Below, one piece after another: positions 1 to 5,300 of a stretch of 6,128 nt of DNA. Every line of letters starts with the position of its first letter. The first letter of the stretch is position 1. The position numbers and the translations under genes are program-made. The notes below the pieces were generated by a model. The model worked only from the letters and a program-made list of their open reading frames with translations. It searched no databases and was not told the DNA's origin. Location: NCBI GenBank assembly GCA_947307375.1, contig CAMZIX010000076.1, forward strand, positions 1 through 6,128. Reading direction: 5' to 3'. The stretch comes from an uncultured Clostridia bacterium. GTDB lineage: Bacteria > Bacillota_A > Clostridia > Oscillospirales > Oscillospiraceae.

Positions 1-120
1 CCGGATCCCCGCCTCGCCCGCGGCGGTGAGCGCGCGGCGGTTCCGCTCCGAGAGGCCCTTGCGGCTGTCCAGGAGCGTGCCGTCCAGGTCGAAGGCGATC
101 AGTTTCGGTTTCGTCGTCAT
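1..120 (-). CDS. Cof-type HAD-family hydrolase, N-terminal fragment
   Basis: Only the first 40 codons are inside the window; the gene continues past the left edge. The start codon is the ATG whose first base is 120. The protein opens with a short basic stretch and then the HAD motif I, FDLDGTLLDS at residues 10-19, with the nucleophile Asp11 and the acid/base Asp13. This is followed by a helix of the type 'LSERNRRALTAAGEAGI', typical of Cof/YidA-like (type IIB) HAD phosphatases, which dephosphorylate small phosphorylated metabolites in the cytosol using Mg2+. The substrate cannot be told from this part. A weak ribosome site (AAGGAA, complement of 132-138) lies about 12 nt upstream and a perfect consensus promoter lies above it. 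The gene is divergent from the DivIVA-like gene. Family call is confident; specific function is unknown. Confidence 0.88.
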   Translation of the reverse strand, partial: MTTKPKLIAFDLDGTLLDSRKGLSERNRRALTAAGEAGIR

Positions 121-150
121 GTGCTTGCCCCATTCCTTGTTGATCGGCCA

Positions 151-180
151 ATTATAGCAAGTCTCCCGCCCGCTTGTCAA
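151..180 (-). promoter_or_regulatory. Consensus sigma-A promoter for the HAD gene
   Basis: Read on the minus strand, the -35 box is TTGACA (175-180) and the -10 box is TATAAT (151-156), separated by 18 bp. Both hexamers match the consensus exactly. Predicted transcription start is near 144-145, leaving a leader of about 25 nt before the ATG at 120. It is back to back with the rightward promoter: the two -35 boxes are 16 bp apart. Confidence 0.88.
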
Positions 181-196
181 ATTCCCCTCTTTCCGG

Positions 197-225
197 TTGA
201 TTTGAGCGGAAAAATCTGCTATACT
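197..225 (+). promoter_or_regulatory. Sigma-A promoter for the DivIVA-like gene
   Basis: TTGATT (197-202) and TATACT (220-225) are separated by exactly 17 bp. Each box differs from consensus by one or two bases. The predicted start near 232 gives a leader of about 38 nt, followed by a strong ribosome site AGGAGGT (258-264) 5 nt before the ATG at 270. Confidence 0.82.
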
Positions 226-269
226 TGTGAAAACCGACAGGAATCCCCGTTTCGGGCAGGAGGTGCGGC

Positions 270-815
270 ATGGCGCTGGATCAAGCCTATTTCGACGCGA
301 TCAGCATTGATCTCGTCAAGCGGAAATACTATAACGCCAACAAAGTGGAGGCCGTGCTGGAGGACATCCGCCGGCAGGCGCTGCTGCTCAATCGTGAGAA
401 TGAGCTGCTGGGCCGGCAGCTTTACGCGCTCCACGGCCAGAAGGACGAGATCGGCGACGCGCTGCTGTCCGCCAAGACCATCGCCCAGCAGATCATCGCG
501 GACGCGCAGACCCAGGCCGAAAAGATCCTGGGCGAGGCCAGGCGCCTCAGCCGGGAAATGACGGCCGAGGCCGAGCGCGACTGCCGCGAGACCCGTGAGG
601 AGACCGAGGCCGCCCGCCGGGAGCTGACGCAGCGGATCGACGGACTGGAGCAGAGCGTGCGCGTGCGGATGCTCAGTCTGATGGACGAGGTCTGCACCGA
701 GCTGCACATCTTCTCCGAGACCGAGAGCGAGGACGGCGAGGCCGCGCCCGCCGACCTCAGCGACAAGGTGGGCGCCATCGCCCGCGAGCTGGAAGCCATC
801 GGCGAGGACGAATAG
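270..815 (+). CDS. DivIVA-like coiled-coil protein
   Basis: A 181-residue soluble protein without membrane segments. Residues 8-36 (FDAISIDLVKRKYYNANKVEAVLEDIRRQ) precede a long coiled coil of about residues 37-130. The stretch at 60-90, with ALLSAKTIAQQII followed by Ala/Glu-rich heptads, resembles the coiled-coil repeat of DivIVA/GpsB-family proteins. In Gram-positive bacteria these self-assemble at poles and septa and recruit division or wall-synthesis proteins. The N-terminus lacks an obvious classic DivIVA membrane-binding module, so this may be a divergent or cytosolic relative. An acidic linker (about 149-161) leads to a short C-terminal helix. The start is fixed by AGGAGGT at 258-264. 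The gene has its own promoter and terminator and so appears monocistronic. Coiled-coil composition makes the family call tentative; the exact cellular role is not known. Confidence 0.72.
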   Translation: MALDQAYFDAISIDLVKRKYYNANKVEAVLEDIRRQALLLNRENELLGRQLYALHGQKDEIGDALLSAKTIAQQIIADAQTQAEKILGEARRLSREMTAEAERDCRETREETEAARRELTQRIDGLEQSVRVRMLSLMDEVCTELHIFSETESEDGEAAPADLSDKVGAIARELEAIGEDE

Positions 816-832
816 AGCTTCATGCTCCGCAG

Positions 833-861
833 AGGACGAGGCGAAAGCCCCGTCCTTTTTT
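833..861 (+). terminator. Rho-independent terminator after the DivIVA-like gene
   Basis: Arms 833-842 and 847-856 form a 10-bp GC-rich stem with one A-C mismatch (839/850) and a GAAA tetraloop (843-846), followed by a run of six T (856-861) and then CTCTCTCT. It begins 17 nt after the stop codon and separates this gene from the next promoter. Confidence 0.85.
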
Positions 862-874
862 CTCTCTCTGTATT

Positions 875-910
875 TATCGAAAAACGATATTTTTTCATTG
901 ACAAGCGATA
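875..910 (+). promoter_or_regulatory. Candidate operator, TATCG/CGATA half-sites
   Basis: TATCG (875-879), AAAAA, CGATA (885-889) is a perfect 5-bp inverted repeat just upstream of the -35 box. A further CGATA half-site (906-910) lies inside the promoter spacer, exactly 21 bp (about two helical turns) downstream of the previous CGATA. The position suits control by the small Cro/CI-type regulator encoded in the same operon. The repeat is directly visible; binding by that regulator is inference. Confidence 0.45.
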
Positions 911-926
911 AGGTCCATGCTATGAT
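898..926 (+). promoter_or_regulatory. Extended -10 promoter of the DUF2975/HTH operon
   Basis: The -35 box is TTGACA (898-903), identical to consensus. The -10 box is TATGAT (921-926) after a 17-bp spacer and is preceded by TG at 918-919, which makes an extended -10 element. Such a promoter should be intrinsically strong, so repression by a local regulator is plausible. The leader is about 27 nt and carries the ribosome site AGAGGAG (945-951), 8 nt before the ATG. Confidence 0.87.
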
Positions 927-959
927 ACAGCCATAGACAGACAGAGAGGAGCTGGGCTC

Positions 960-1409
960 ATGAACTGGGACAAGGACAAAAGCATCCTGCTCACGCAGAT
1001 CTGCACGGCGGTCTTCGCCGCGCTGCTGCTGGCGCTGGACGTCGGCTGCTACTGGGCGGCGAGCTGGTTCGTCGTGCTGCGCGGGCTCGACCGCGGCAGC
1101 GTCTGGTATTTCACCGCGACGGTCTACGCCTGCAGCGTGTTCGCCTGGCTGCTGCTCTGGAATCTCTGGAGCCTGCTGGGCAATATCAAGCGCGGTGAGA
1201 TCTTCACCGCCGACAACGTCCGGCGTCTGCGCATCGTAAGCTGGTGCTGCGTAGGCGCGGCGCTGCTGTGCCTGGTCAGCGCGCTCTATTACCCCTCCTT
1301 CCTGCTCGTTACCGCCGCGGCCGGCTTTATGTGCCTGATCGTGCGCGTCGTCAAAAATGTGTTCCAGCAGGCGATCGCGATGAAATCCGAGCTGGATCTG
1401 ACCATCTGA
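960..1409 (+). CDS. DUF2975 family four-helix membrane protein
   Basis: A 149-residue integral membrane protein with four hydrophobic segments at about residues 10-39, 48-73, 92-109 and 111-131. Between segments 2 and 3 lies NIKRGEIFTADNVRRLR (75-91), the loop characteristic of DUF2975 (compare B. subtilis YoaS): a glycine, an 'FT.(D/E)N' motif and a basic patch. The C-terminal tail, ending ELDLTI, is also typical. Its biochemical function is not known. The next gene, 10 nt downstream, encodes a small Cro/CI-type regulator. This pairing (YoaS/YozG in B. subtilis) is recurrent in Firmicutes, suggesting the membrane protein and regulator act together, for instance with the membrane protein sensing a signal or holding the regulator at the membrane. 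That coupling is inference. Confidence 0.87.
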   Translation: MNWDKDKSILLTQICTAVFAALLLALDVGCYWAASWFVVLRGLDRGSVWYFTATVYACSVFAWLLLWNLWSLLGNIKRGEIFTADNVRRLRIVSWCCVGAALLCLVSALYYPSFLLVTAAAGFMCLIVRVVKNVFQQAIAMKSELDLTI

Positions 1410-1419
1410 GGGCGCGGCG

Positions 1420-1623
1420 ATGGAGATTTTAGTCAATCTGGACGTGATGATGGCCAAACGGAAGATCTCGAGCGGAGAGCTGGCCGAGCGCATCGGCATC
1501 ACCCCGGCGAATCTTTCCATTTTGAAAACCGGCAAGGCCAAGGCTATCCGTTTTTCGACGCTGATGGCCCTCTGCCGCGAGCTGGACTGCCAGCCCGGGG
1601 ACATTCTGGAGTACAAGCCGTAG
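1420..1623 (+). CDS. Small Cro/CI-family HTH regulator (YozG-like)
   Basis: A 67-residue single-domain DNA-binding protein. The helix-turn-helix covers about residues 17-37: SGELAERIGIT for the first helix and turn, then PANLSILKTGKAKAI for the recognition helix and following loop. The C-terminal part, FSTLMALCRELDCQPGDILEY (45-65), is the standard ending of this minimal XRE/Cro-CI type. It has no effector or dimerisation domain. The start follows the DUF2975 stop by 10 nt, and the ribosome site GAGGG (1408-1412) overlaps that stop codon, so translation is probably coupled. It most likely represses its own operon through the TATCG/CGATA repeat at the promoter; the operator assignment is inferred from position only. 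Confidence 0.9.
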   Translation: MEILVNLDVMMAKRKISSGELAERIGITPANLSILKTGKAKAIRFSTLMALCRELDCQPGDILEYKP

Positions 1624-1787
1624 CCTCCCTTCCGCAGAAGGGAGGGGGACCGCGCTTGCGCGGCGGAGGGTTCCTCCAAGACGCAGGGACCCCTCCCTCG
1701 GCTCCGCCGACAGCTCCGCCCACTCTCTGTCGGCGATGCCGACATCTCTTCCCGCCGGGGGAAAGTCTTCCCTTTTTCAAAAGGGAG
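1624..1787. repeat. Composite multi-hairpin intergenic repeat (MITE/REP-like)
   Basis: The gap between the HTH gene and the next gene is almost entirely palindromes. Hairpins: CCTCCCTT 1624-1631 with 1638-1645; CCGCGC 1650-1655 with 1658-1663; GGAGG 1665-1669 with 1673-1677; TCGGC 1698-1702 with 1706-1710; TGTCGGC 1728-1734 with 1738-1744; TCCCTTTT 1769-1776 with 1779-1786. The two halves mirror each other around about 1680. The left half runs CCTCCCTT hairpin, GC hairpin, GGAGGGTTCC. The right half runs GGGACCCCTCC, GC hairpin, extra hairpin, CCCTTTT hairpin. It therefore looks like two copies of one repeat in opposite orientation, the right copy longer. I recall similar CCTCCC...GGGAGG repeats scattered in Oscillospirales genomes. 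It encodes nothing, and no hairpin here has a T-run that would make it a clear terminator. Confidence 0.7.
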
Positions 1788-1810
1788 CAAAACGACGAAA
1801 GGAGCGTAAC

Positions 1811-3112
1811 ATGAACGAACACGAACAGCCGGGGGAGGTTCTCTCCGCCGGAGAAATTCCTGCGCCCGTTTTGCCGCAAAAGCCGCTTTTTTCCGCCTCG
1901 ATCCCGGAAATCGTCGGCGCGCTGGTCTGTTATGTGCTGGGCAGGCTCTGGTTTGAGCCTTTTTTGGGCGTTCACGTCGATCCGACCTGGCTGCCGGTTT
2001 TCGTCGCGGGCTTCATCGCCCTGACGGAATGGCTGCACCGCGGAACAAAGCGCCCGAAGGAAAGCTGGGTCTGGCTCGGCTGCATGGCCGTGCTGACGGC
2101 CGCCATCATGCTGGACCGCTGCCGGGCCTGGGGCGGAAGCAGCTGGCCGGGCTTCTTCCTGCACGTCTTTGCGATCTGGTGGCTGCTCAGCCGCGGCGGG
2201 CGGCTGGCCGAGGGCAAGAGCGGTCACCTGCTGCCCTACGACGCGCTCAACGGCTTCATCGTCTTTCCCTTCAAACATTTCTTCCTGCGCATCCGCAGCC
2301 TCTGGTACGGTCTGACCCATCTCGGCAGCGGCGACAGGCGGCTCAAAACCGAAACGATCGTATGGAGCGCCGCGGCGGTGTTCGCCGCCGTGCTGCTCTT
2401 CGTCAAGGCCGCGCAGCTGCTGAGCGCGGCGGACAGCGGCTTCGGCGCGCTGCTCAAGGACTTCCTGGCCTGCCTCCGTTTTGACTTCGACGGCATGAAG
2501 CTGCTGTTCTCCCTGCCGGTCGGCGCATACATTTTCGGGCTGATCGCCGGAAGCGCGCGGGAGAACGGGGAAGTGCTCCGCGCGCGAGGCCGCCGCCTAT
2601 CGTATTGGCTGAGCACGCTGCGCAAGGTGCCCGTGCCGGTCTTTGCCGTCGTGCTCGGCGTATTCGCGCTGTTTTACCTGGGCTTCTTCCTTCTTCAGGG
2701 CAGCTATCTGTTCGGCGCCTTCACCCGCACGCTGCCCGAAGGCTTCGTGGTGGCCGAATACGCTCGGCAGGGCTTTTTCGAGCTGTGCCGGGTGACGGCG
2801 CTGAACTTTGCGCTGCTGTGGCTGGCGGCGAGGCTGCCCGCGCGTCCGCTGCGCGAGCACGGCCTGCTGCGCGCGCTGGCCGCCGTGCTGCTGGCCGAGA
2901 GCCTGCTGTTCGCGGTGATCGCGGCCTCCAAGCTGGGGCTGTACATCGACTGCTTCGGCTTCACGCCGCTGCGTCTGCAGTCCTTCTGGCTGGTCTGCGT
3001 GCTCGCCGCCGGCTGCGTCTGCGCGCTGACCACCCTGTTCAGCGGGAAAAAGAGCTTCCGCGCCTGGATGATCTTCGGCGCATCGACCCTTTCTCTCCTG
3101 TGCCTGTATTAA
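1811..3112 (+). CDS. DUF4153/DUF4173-type polytopic membrane protein
   Basis: A 433-residue integral membrane protein. A hydrophilic N-terminus of about 28 residues is followed by roughly ten hydrophobic segments (about 32-50, 57-73, 87-102, 113-127, 184-203, 228-248, 276-297, 324-342, 351-373, 390-410 and possibly 417-432). Two motifs point to the DUF4173/DUF4153 group: LPEGFVVAEYARQGFFELC (308-326), matching the conserved 'AEY.R.GFF.L' pattern, and LYIDCFGFTPLR (377-388), matching 'LYI..(F/Y)G(L/F)T..R'. The function is unknown. The start at 1811 is chosen because AAAGGAG (1798-1804) sits 6 nt upstream; an in-frame ATG at 1736 would translate repeat DNA. No separate promoter is evident, so it is probably the third gene of the DUF2975/HTH operon, read through the repeat. 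The stop TAA overlaps the convergent minus-strand gene. Confidence 0.8.
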   Translation: MNEHEQPGEVLSAGEIPAPVLPQKPLFSASIPEIVGALVCYVLGRLWFEPFLGVHVDPTWLPVFVAGFIALTEWLHRGTKRPKESWVWLGCMAVLTAAIMLDRCRAWGGSSWPGFFLHVFAIWWLLSRGGRLAEGKSGHLLPYDALNGFIVFPFKHFFLRIRSLWYGLTHLGSGDRRLKTETIVWSAAAVFAAVLLFVKAAQLLSAADSGFGALLKDFLACLRFDFDGMKLLFSLPVGAYIFGLIAGSARENGEVLRARGRRLSYWLSTLRKVPVPVFAVVLGVFALFYLGFFLLQGSYLFGAFTRTLPEGFVVAEYARQGFFELCRVTALNFALLWLAARLPARPLREHGLLRALAAVLLAESLLFAVIAASKLGLYIDCFGFTPLRLQSFWLVCVLAAGCVCALTTLFSGKKSFRAWMIFGASTLSLLCLY

Positions 3113-3651
3113 CCTGCGACGATCTTCCCCTCGCCGTCGGTGTACATCACCGGCGCGAGGCCCGTGATCAGCAGACACAGATCCTCCGCCGGGCTCTCCC
3201 GTCCCGGGCGGGTATAGACCGGGCGGATGTCGATCTCCTCCGTGTAGCGGCCGCTGACCGCGCCCGGCGGCCGCGTGCCGAAGATATGCCGCCGCAGCGC
3301 CTCGCGGAGCTTGTCTCCCTCGGCGGTGCAGCCTAAGTACAGGCCGTTGACGCGGCAGCCCTCGCAGACTGCGACGCCCTCCGTATGCCGCAGCAGGAAA
3401 TCGCTGACCTCGGCCGCCTCCTCCGAGGGAGACAAGGCAACCGCCAGCTTCCATCGGATCCCGGGCGGCGCGCCCTGCCGTTCTGTGATCTCCCCCGCCG
3501 CGGCCTCGGCCGCCCGGAGGCCCCGTACGCAGGCGCCGAGACTGTAGAGCCCGTCCGCCGCCGCCTCGTCCGCGCTCAGCCGCGCGCAGATCTGCAGGTT
3601 GGCCGAGGCCGTCAGCAGCAGCGCCAGGATCATACCGATCGCTTTTTTCAT
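3109..3651 (-). CDS. Small exported protein of unknown function
   Basis: A 180-residue protein. Residues 1-23 are a signal peptide: MKK, a hydrophobic core to about residue 17, and possible cleavage after A18 or A23. The mature part is hydrophilic and probably outside the membrane. It has cysteines at 41, 96, 99, 108 and 159, including a CEGC pair at 96-99. Residues 92-148 (GVAV...VNGLYLGCTAEGDKLREALR...YTEEIDIRPVY) resemble the spacer domain ahead of LysM/G5 regions in clostridial M23 wall peptidases ('VDG..VG...D...L...L....v.....Y'). No LysM, G5 or peptidase part follows, so this is either a stand-alone relative or a truncated remnant; the resemblance is from memory and weak. The start is supported by GGAGGTG (complement of 3662-3668), 10 nt upstream. 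It is convergent with the preceding gene. Confidence 0.7.
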   Translation of the reverse strand: MKKAIGMILALLLTASANLQICARLSADEAAADGLYSLGACVRGLRAAEAAAGEITERQGAPPGIRWKLAVALSPSEEAAEVSDFLLRHTEGVAVCEGCRVNGLYLGCTAEGDKLREALRRHIFGTRPPGAVSGRYTEEIDIRPVYTRPGRESPAEDLCLLITGLAPVMYTDGEGKIVAG

Positions 3652-3675
3652 TCCCGATCAACACCTCCGACGGAC

Positions 3676-3704
3676 AGGCTATGGGATTTCCCGTTTCCCG
3701 TCAA
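3676..3704 (-). promoter_or_regulatory. Possible promoter for the small exported protein
   Basis: On the minus strand, TTGACG (3699-3704) and TAGCCT (3676-3681) are separated by 17 bp. The -35 is good; the -10 matches consensus at only three of six positions, so the promoter is weak or needs help. The spacer contains a tandem duplicate TTTCCCG (plus strand 3687-3693 and 3694-3700). It lies downstream of the terminator hairpin of the previous minus-strand gene, the right place for an independent promoter. Confidence 0.45.
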
Positions 3705-3722
3705 GGCCTTCGGCAAAAGAAC

Positions 3723-3762
3723 AGAAGAACCCGGAAAAACAACCGTTTTTCCGGGTTCTTCT
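3723..3762 (-). terminator. 18-bp perfect hairpin terminator, possibly bidirectional
   Basis: Arms 3723-3740 and 3745-3762 are perfectly complementary over 18 bp with a 4-nt loop (3741-3744). On the minus strand the descending arm is followed by GTTCTTTT, a U-rich tail suited to ending the acyltransferase/DUF1846 transcript, 54 nt after its stop. On the plus strand the arm ends GGGTTCTTCTTT, so it could also stop rightward read-through from the membrane-protein operon, which has no terminator of its own at 3112. Confidence 0.82.
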
Positions 3763-3767
3763 TTCCC

Positions 3768-3816
3768 TGCGCGCTGCGCACTAAGCACTGCGCACTACGC
3801 ACTAAGCACTAAGTAC
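3768..3816. repeat. Heptanucleotide tandem array, 7 copies
   Basis: Exactly 49 bp divide into seven 7-nt units on the plus strand: TAAGCAC twice, TGCGCAC twice, and one each of TGCGCGC, TACGCAC and TAAGTAC. Position 1 is always T, position 4 always G and position 7 always C. On the minus strand the theme is GTGCTTA. The array abuts the terminator hairpin on one side and touches the first base of the DUF1846 stop codon (3816) on the other. It is similar in kind to heptamer short tandem repeats known from cyanobacteria and seen intergenically in some Clostridia. Confidence 0.88.
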
Positions 3817-5300
3817 TATTTATGAAACAGCTTCTTGGCCTGGTATTTCGCTTCGGTGGTCAGGTTCACGCCCAGCTTTTTGAAGAGATCGGCGTCCACA
3901 TGGGAGAGGATGACCGAGGAGTGCGCCTCACAGCCGCGAAGGAAATTGAGCTGGTCGATGGTGATTTCCGCCATCGGGTTGGTCACCGCGCAGATCGACA
4001 GGGCGATCAGCAGCTCGTCGGTGTGCAGACGCGGGTTGTGGTTGCCCAGATGCTCGACCTTCAGGTGCTGGATGGGCTGGATGATGCCGGGGGCGATCAG
4101 CAGCAGCTTTTTGTCGATGCCGGCGAGCTTTTTCAGCGCGTTGAGCAGGCAGGCGGAGGCCGCGCCGAGCAGGGAACTCGTCTTGCCGGTGACGATGCTG
4201 CCGTCCGGCAGCTCGATCGCCATAGCCGGGCCGCCGGTCTCCTCCGCGCGCTGCAGCGCCGCAGCGACCACCGGGCGGTCATCCGGCGTGAGATCCAGCG
4301 AATTCATGATCAGCTCGATCTTGCGGGCCTCGGCGGGATCGGACAGGCCCTGGCGGACGGAAACGGTCGTGGCGTACCAGCGGCGCAGGATCTCCTGGCG
4401 GGACGCCGCGCGGCAGGCCTCGTCGTCGCAGATGCACTGCGCGATGACATTGACGCCCATATCCGTGGGGCTCTTGTAGGGGCTCTCGCCGTAAATCCGG
4501 CGGAACATCGCGTCCAGCACCGGAAAGATCTCCACGTCGCGGTTGTAGTTGACGGTGGTGACGCCGTAGGCCTCGAGGTGGAAGGGGTCGATCATGTTCA
4601 CGTCGTCGAGGTCGGCGGTGGCCGCCTCATAGGCGAGGTTCACCGGGTGCTTGAGCGGCAGGTTCCAGACCGGGAAGGTCTCGAACTTGGCGTAGCCCGC
4701 GCGCACGCCGCGCTTGTATTCATGGTAGAGCTGGCTGAGGCAGGTGGCCATCTTGCCGCTGCCGGGGCCGGGCGCGGTGACGACGACGAGGCTGCGCTCG
4801 GTCTCGATGTAGTCGTTGCGGCCGAAGCCTTCGTCCGAGACGATCAGCGGGATGTTGGCCGGATAATCCGGGATGATGTAGTGCTTGTAGACCTTGATGC
4901 CCAGGGCCTGCAGGCGGTGGATGAACTTGTCGGCCACGGCCTGCTCGCGGTAGTGGGTGATGACGACGCTGCCGATGTACAGCCCGATGCCGCGGAAGGC
5001 GTCGATCAGGCGCAGGGTGTCGTCGTCGTAGGTGATGCCGAGGTCGCCGCGGCGCTTGCTGCGCTCGATGTCGTCGGCCGAGATCGCGATGACGATCTCC
5101 GCCTCGTCCTTCATTTCCAGCAGCATCTTCACCTTGCTGTCCGGCTGGAAGCCGGGCAGGACGCGGGAAGCATGGTAGTCGTCGAAGAGCTTGCCGCCGA
5201 ACTCCAGATACAGCTTGCCGCCGAACTGGTGGATACGCTCCAGAATCTTCTGGCTCTGCAGCTTCAGGTATTTCTCATTGTCAAATCCGATCTTGTTCAT
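3816..5300 (-). CDS. DUF1846 domain-containing protein
   Basis: A 494-residue cytosolic protein, close to the usual family length of about 500, and apparently complete. Landmarks: the N-terminal MNKIGFDNEKYLKLQS (1-16) followed by KLYLEFGGKLFDDYHASRVLPGF (29-51); IAISADDIE (71-79); the glycine-rich, P-loop-like APGPGSGKMATCLSQLYHEY (176-195); NYNRDVEIFPVL (251-262); SPTDMGVN (277-284); and HNPRLHTDELLIALSICAVTNP (421-442). These are hallmark segments of the DUF1846 (UPF0371) family, which is common in Firmicutes and Actinobacteria; the GPGSGK loop suggests nucleotide binding, but the reaction is not established to my knowledge. Its ATG overlaps the stop of the upstream gene as ATGA, with a strong GAGGAGG site 7 nt before it, so the two are translationally coupled. 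Transcription ends at the hairpin at 3723-3762. Confidence 0.95.
   Translation of the reverse strand: MNKIGFDNEKYLKLQSQKILERIHQFGGKLYLEFGGKLFDDYHASRVLPGFQPDSKVKMLLEMKDEAEIVIAISADDIERSKRRGDLGITYDDDTLRLIDAFRGIGLYIGSVVITHYREQAVADKFIHRLQALGIKVYKHYIIPDYPANIPLIVSDEGFGRNDYIETERSLVVVTAPGPGSGKMATCLSQLYHEYKRGVRAGYAKFETFPVWNLPLKHPVNLAYEAATADLDDVNMIDPFHLEAYGVTTVNYNRDVEIFPVLDAMFRRIYGESPYKSPTDMGVNVIAQCICDDEACRAASRQEILRRWYATTVSVRQGLSDPAEARKIELIMNSLDLTPDDRPVVAAALQRAEETGGPAMAIELPDGSIVTGKTSSLLGAASACLLNALKKLAGIDKKLLLIAPGIIQPIQHLKVEHLGNHNPRLHTDELLIALSICAVTNPMAEITIDQLNFLRGCEAHSSVILSHVDADLFKKLGVNLTTEAKYQAKKLFHK

Noticed and set aside
1624..1645. Hairpin right after the HTH stop as an intrinsic terminator
   Set aside because: The stem is followed by GGGGAC rather than a T-run; it fits better as the end of the repeat element.
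1624..1787. Multi-hairpin region as a CRISPR array, riboswitch or attachment site
   Set aside because: There are no regularly spaced identical direct repeats with unique spacers, no riboswitch core I recognise, and no integrase or tRNA nearby.
219..1790. 523-codon open frame on the minus strand across 219-1790
   Set aside because: It runs antisense through the DivIVA-like, DUF2975 and HTH genes, their promoters and the repeat. The amino-acid composition is not protein-like, and it conflicts with three supported genes.
1736..1810. Upstream ATG at 1736 as start of the DUF4153/DUF4173-type gene
   Set aside because: It would translate the palindromic repeat into a basic 25-residue leader, and no ribosome site precedes it. 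The ATG at 1811 has AAAGGAG at the right distance.
2597..3664. 355-codon minus-strand frame overlapping the exported-protein gene
   Set aside because: It is a Gly/Arg/Ala-rich shadow in another frame. The overlapping 180-codon frame has a signal peptide and a proper ribosome site.
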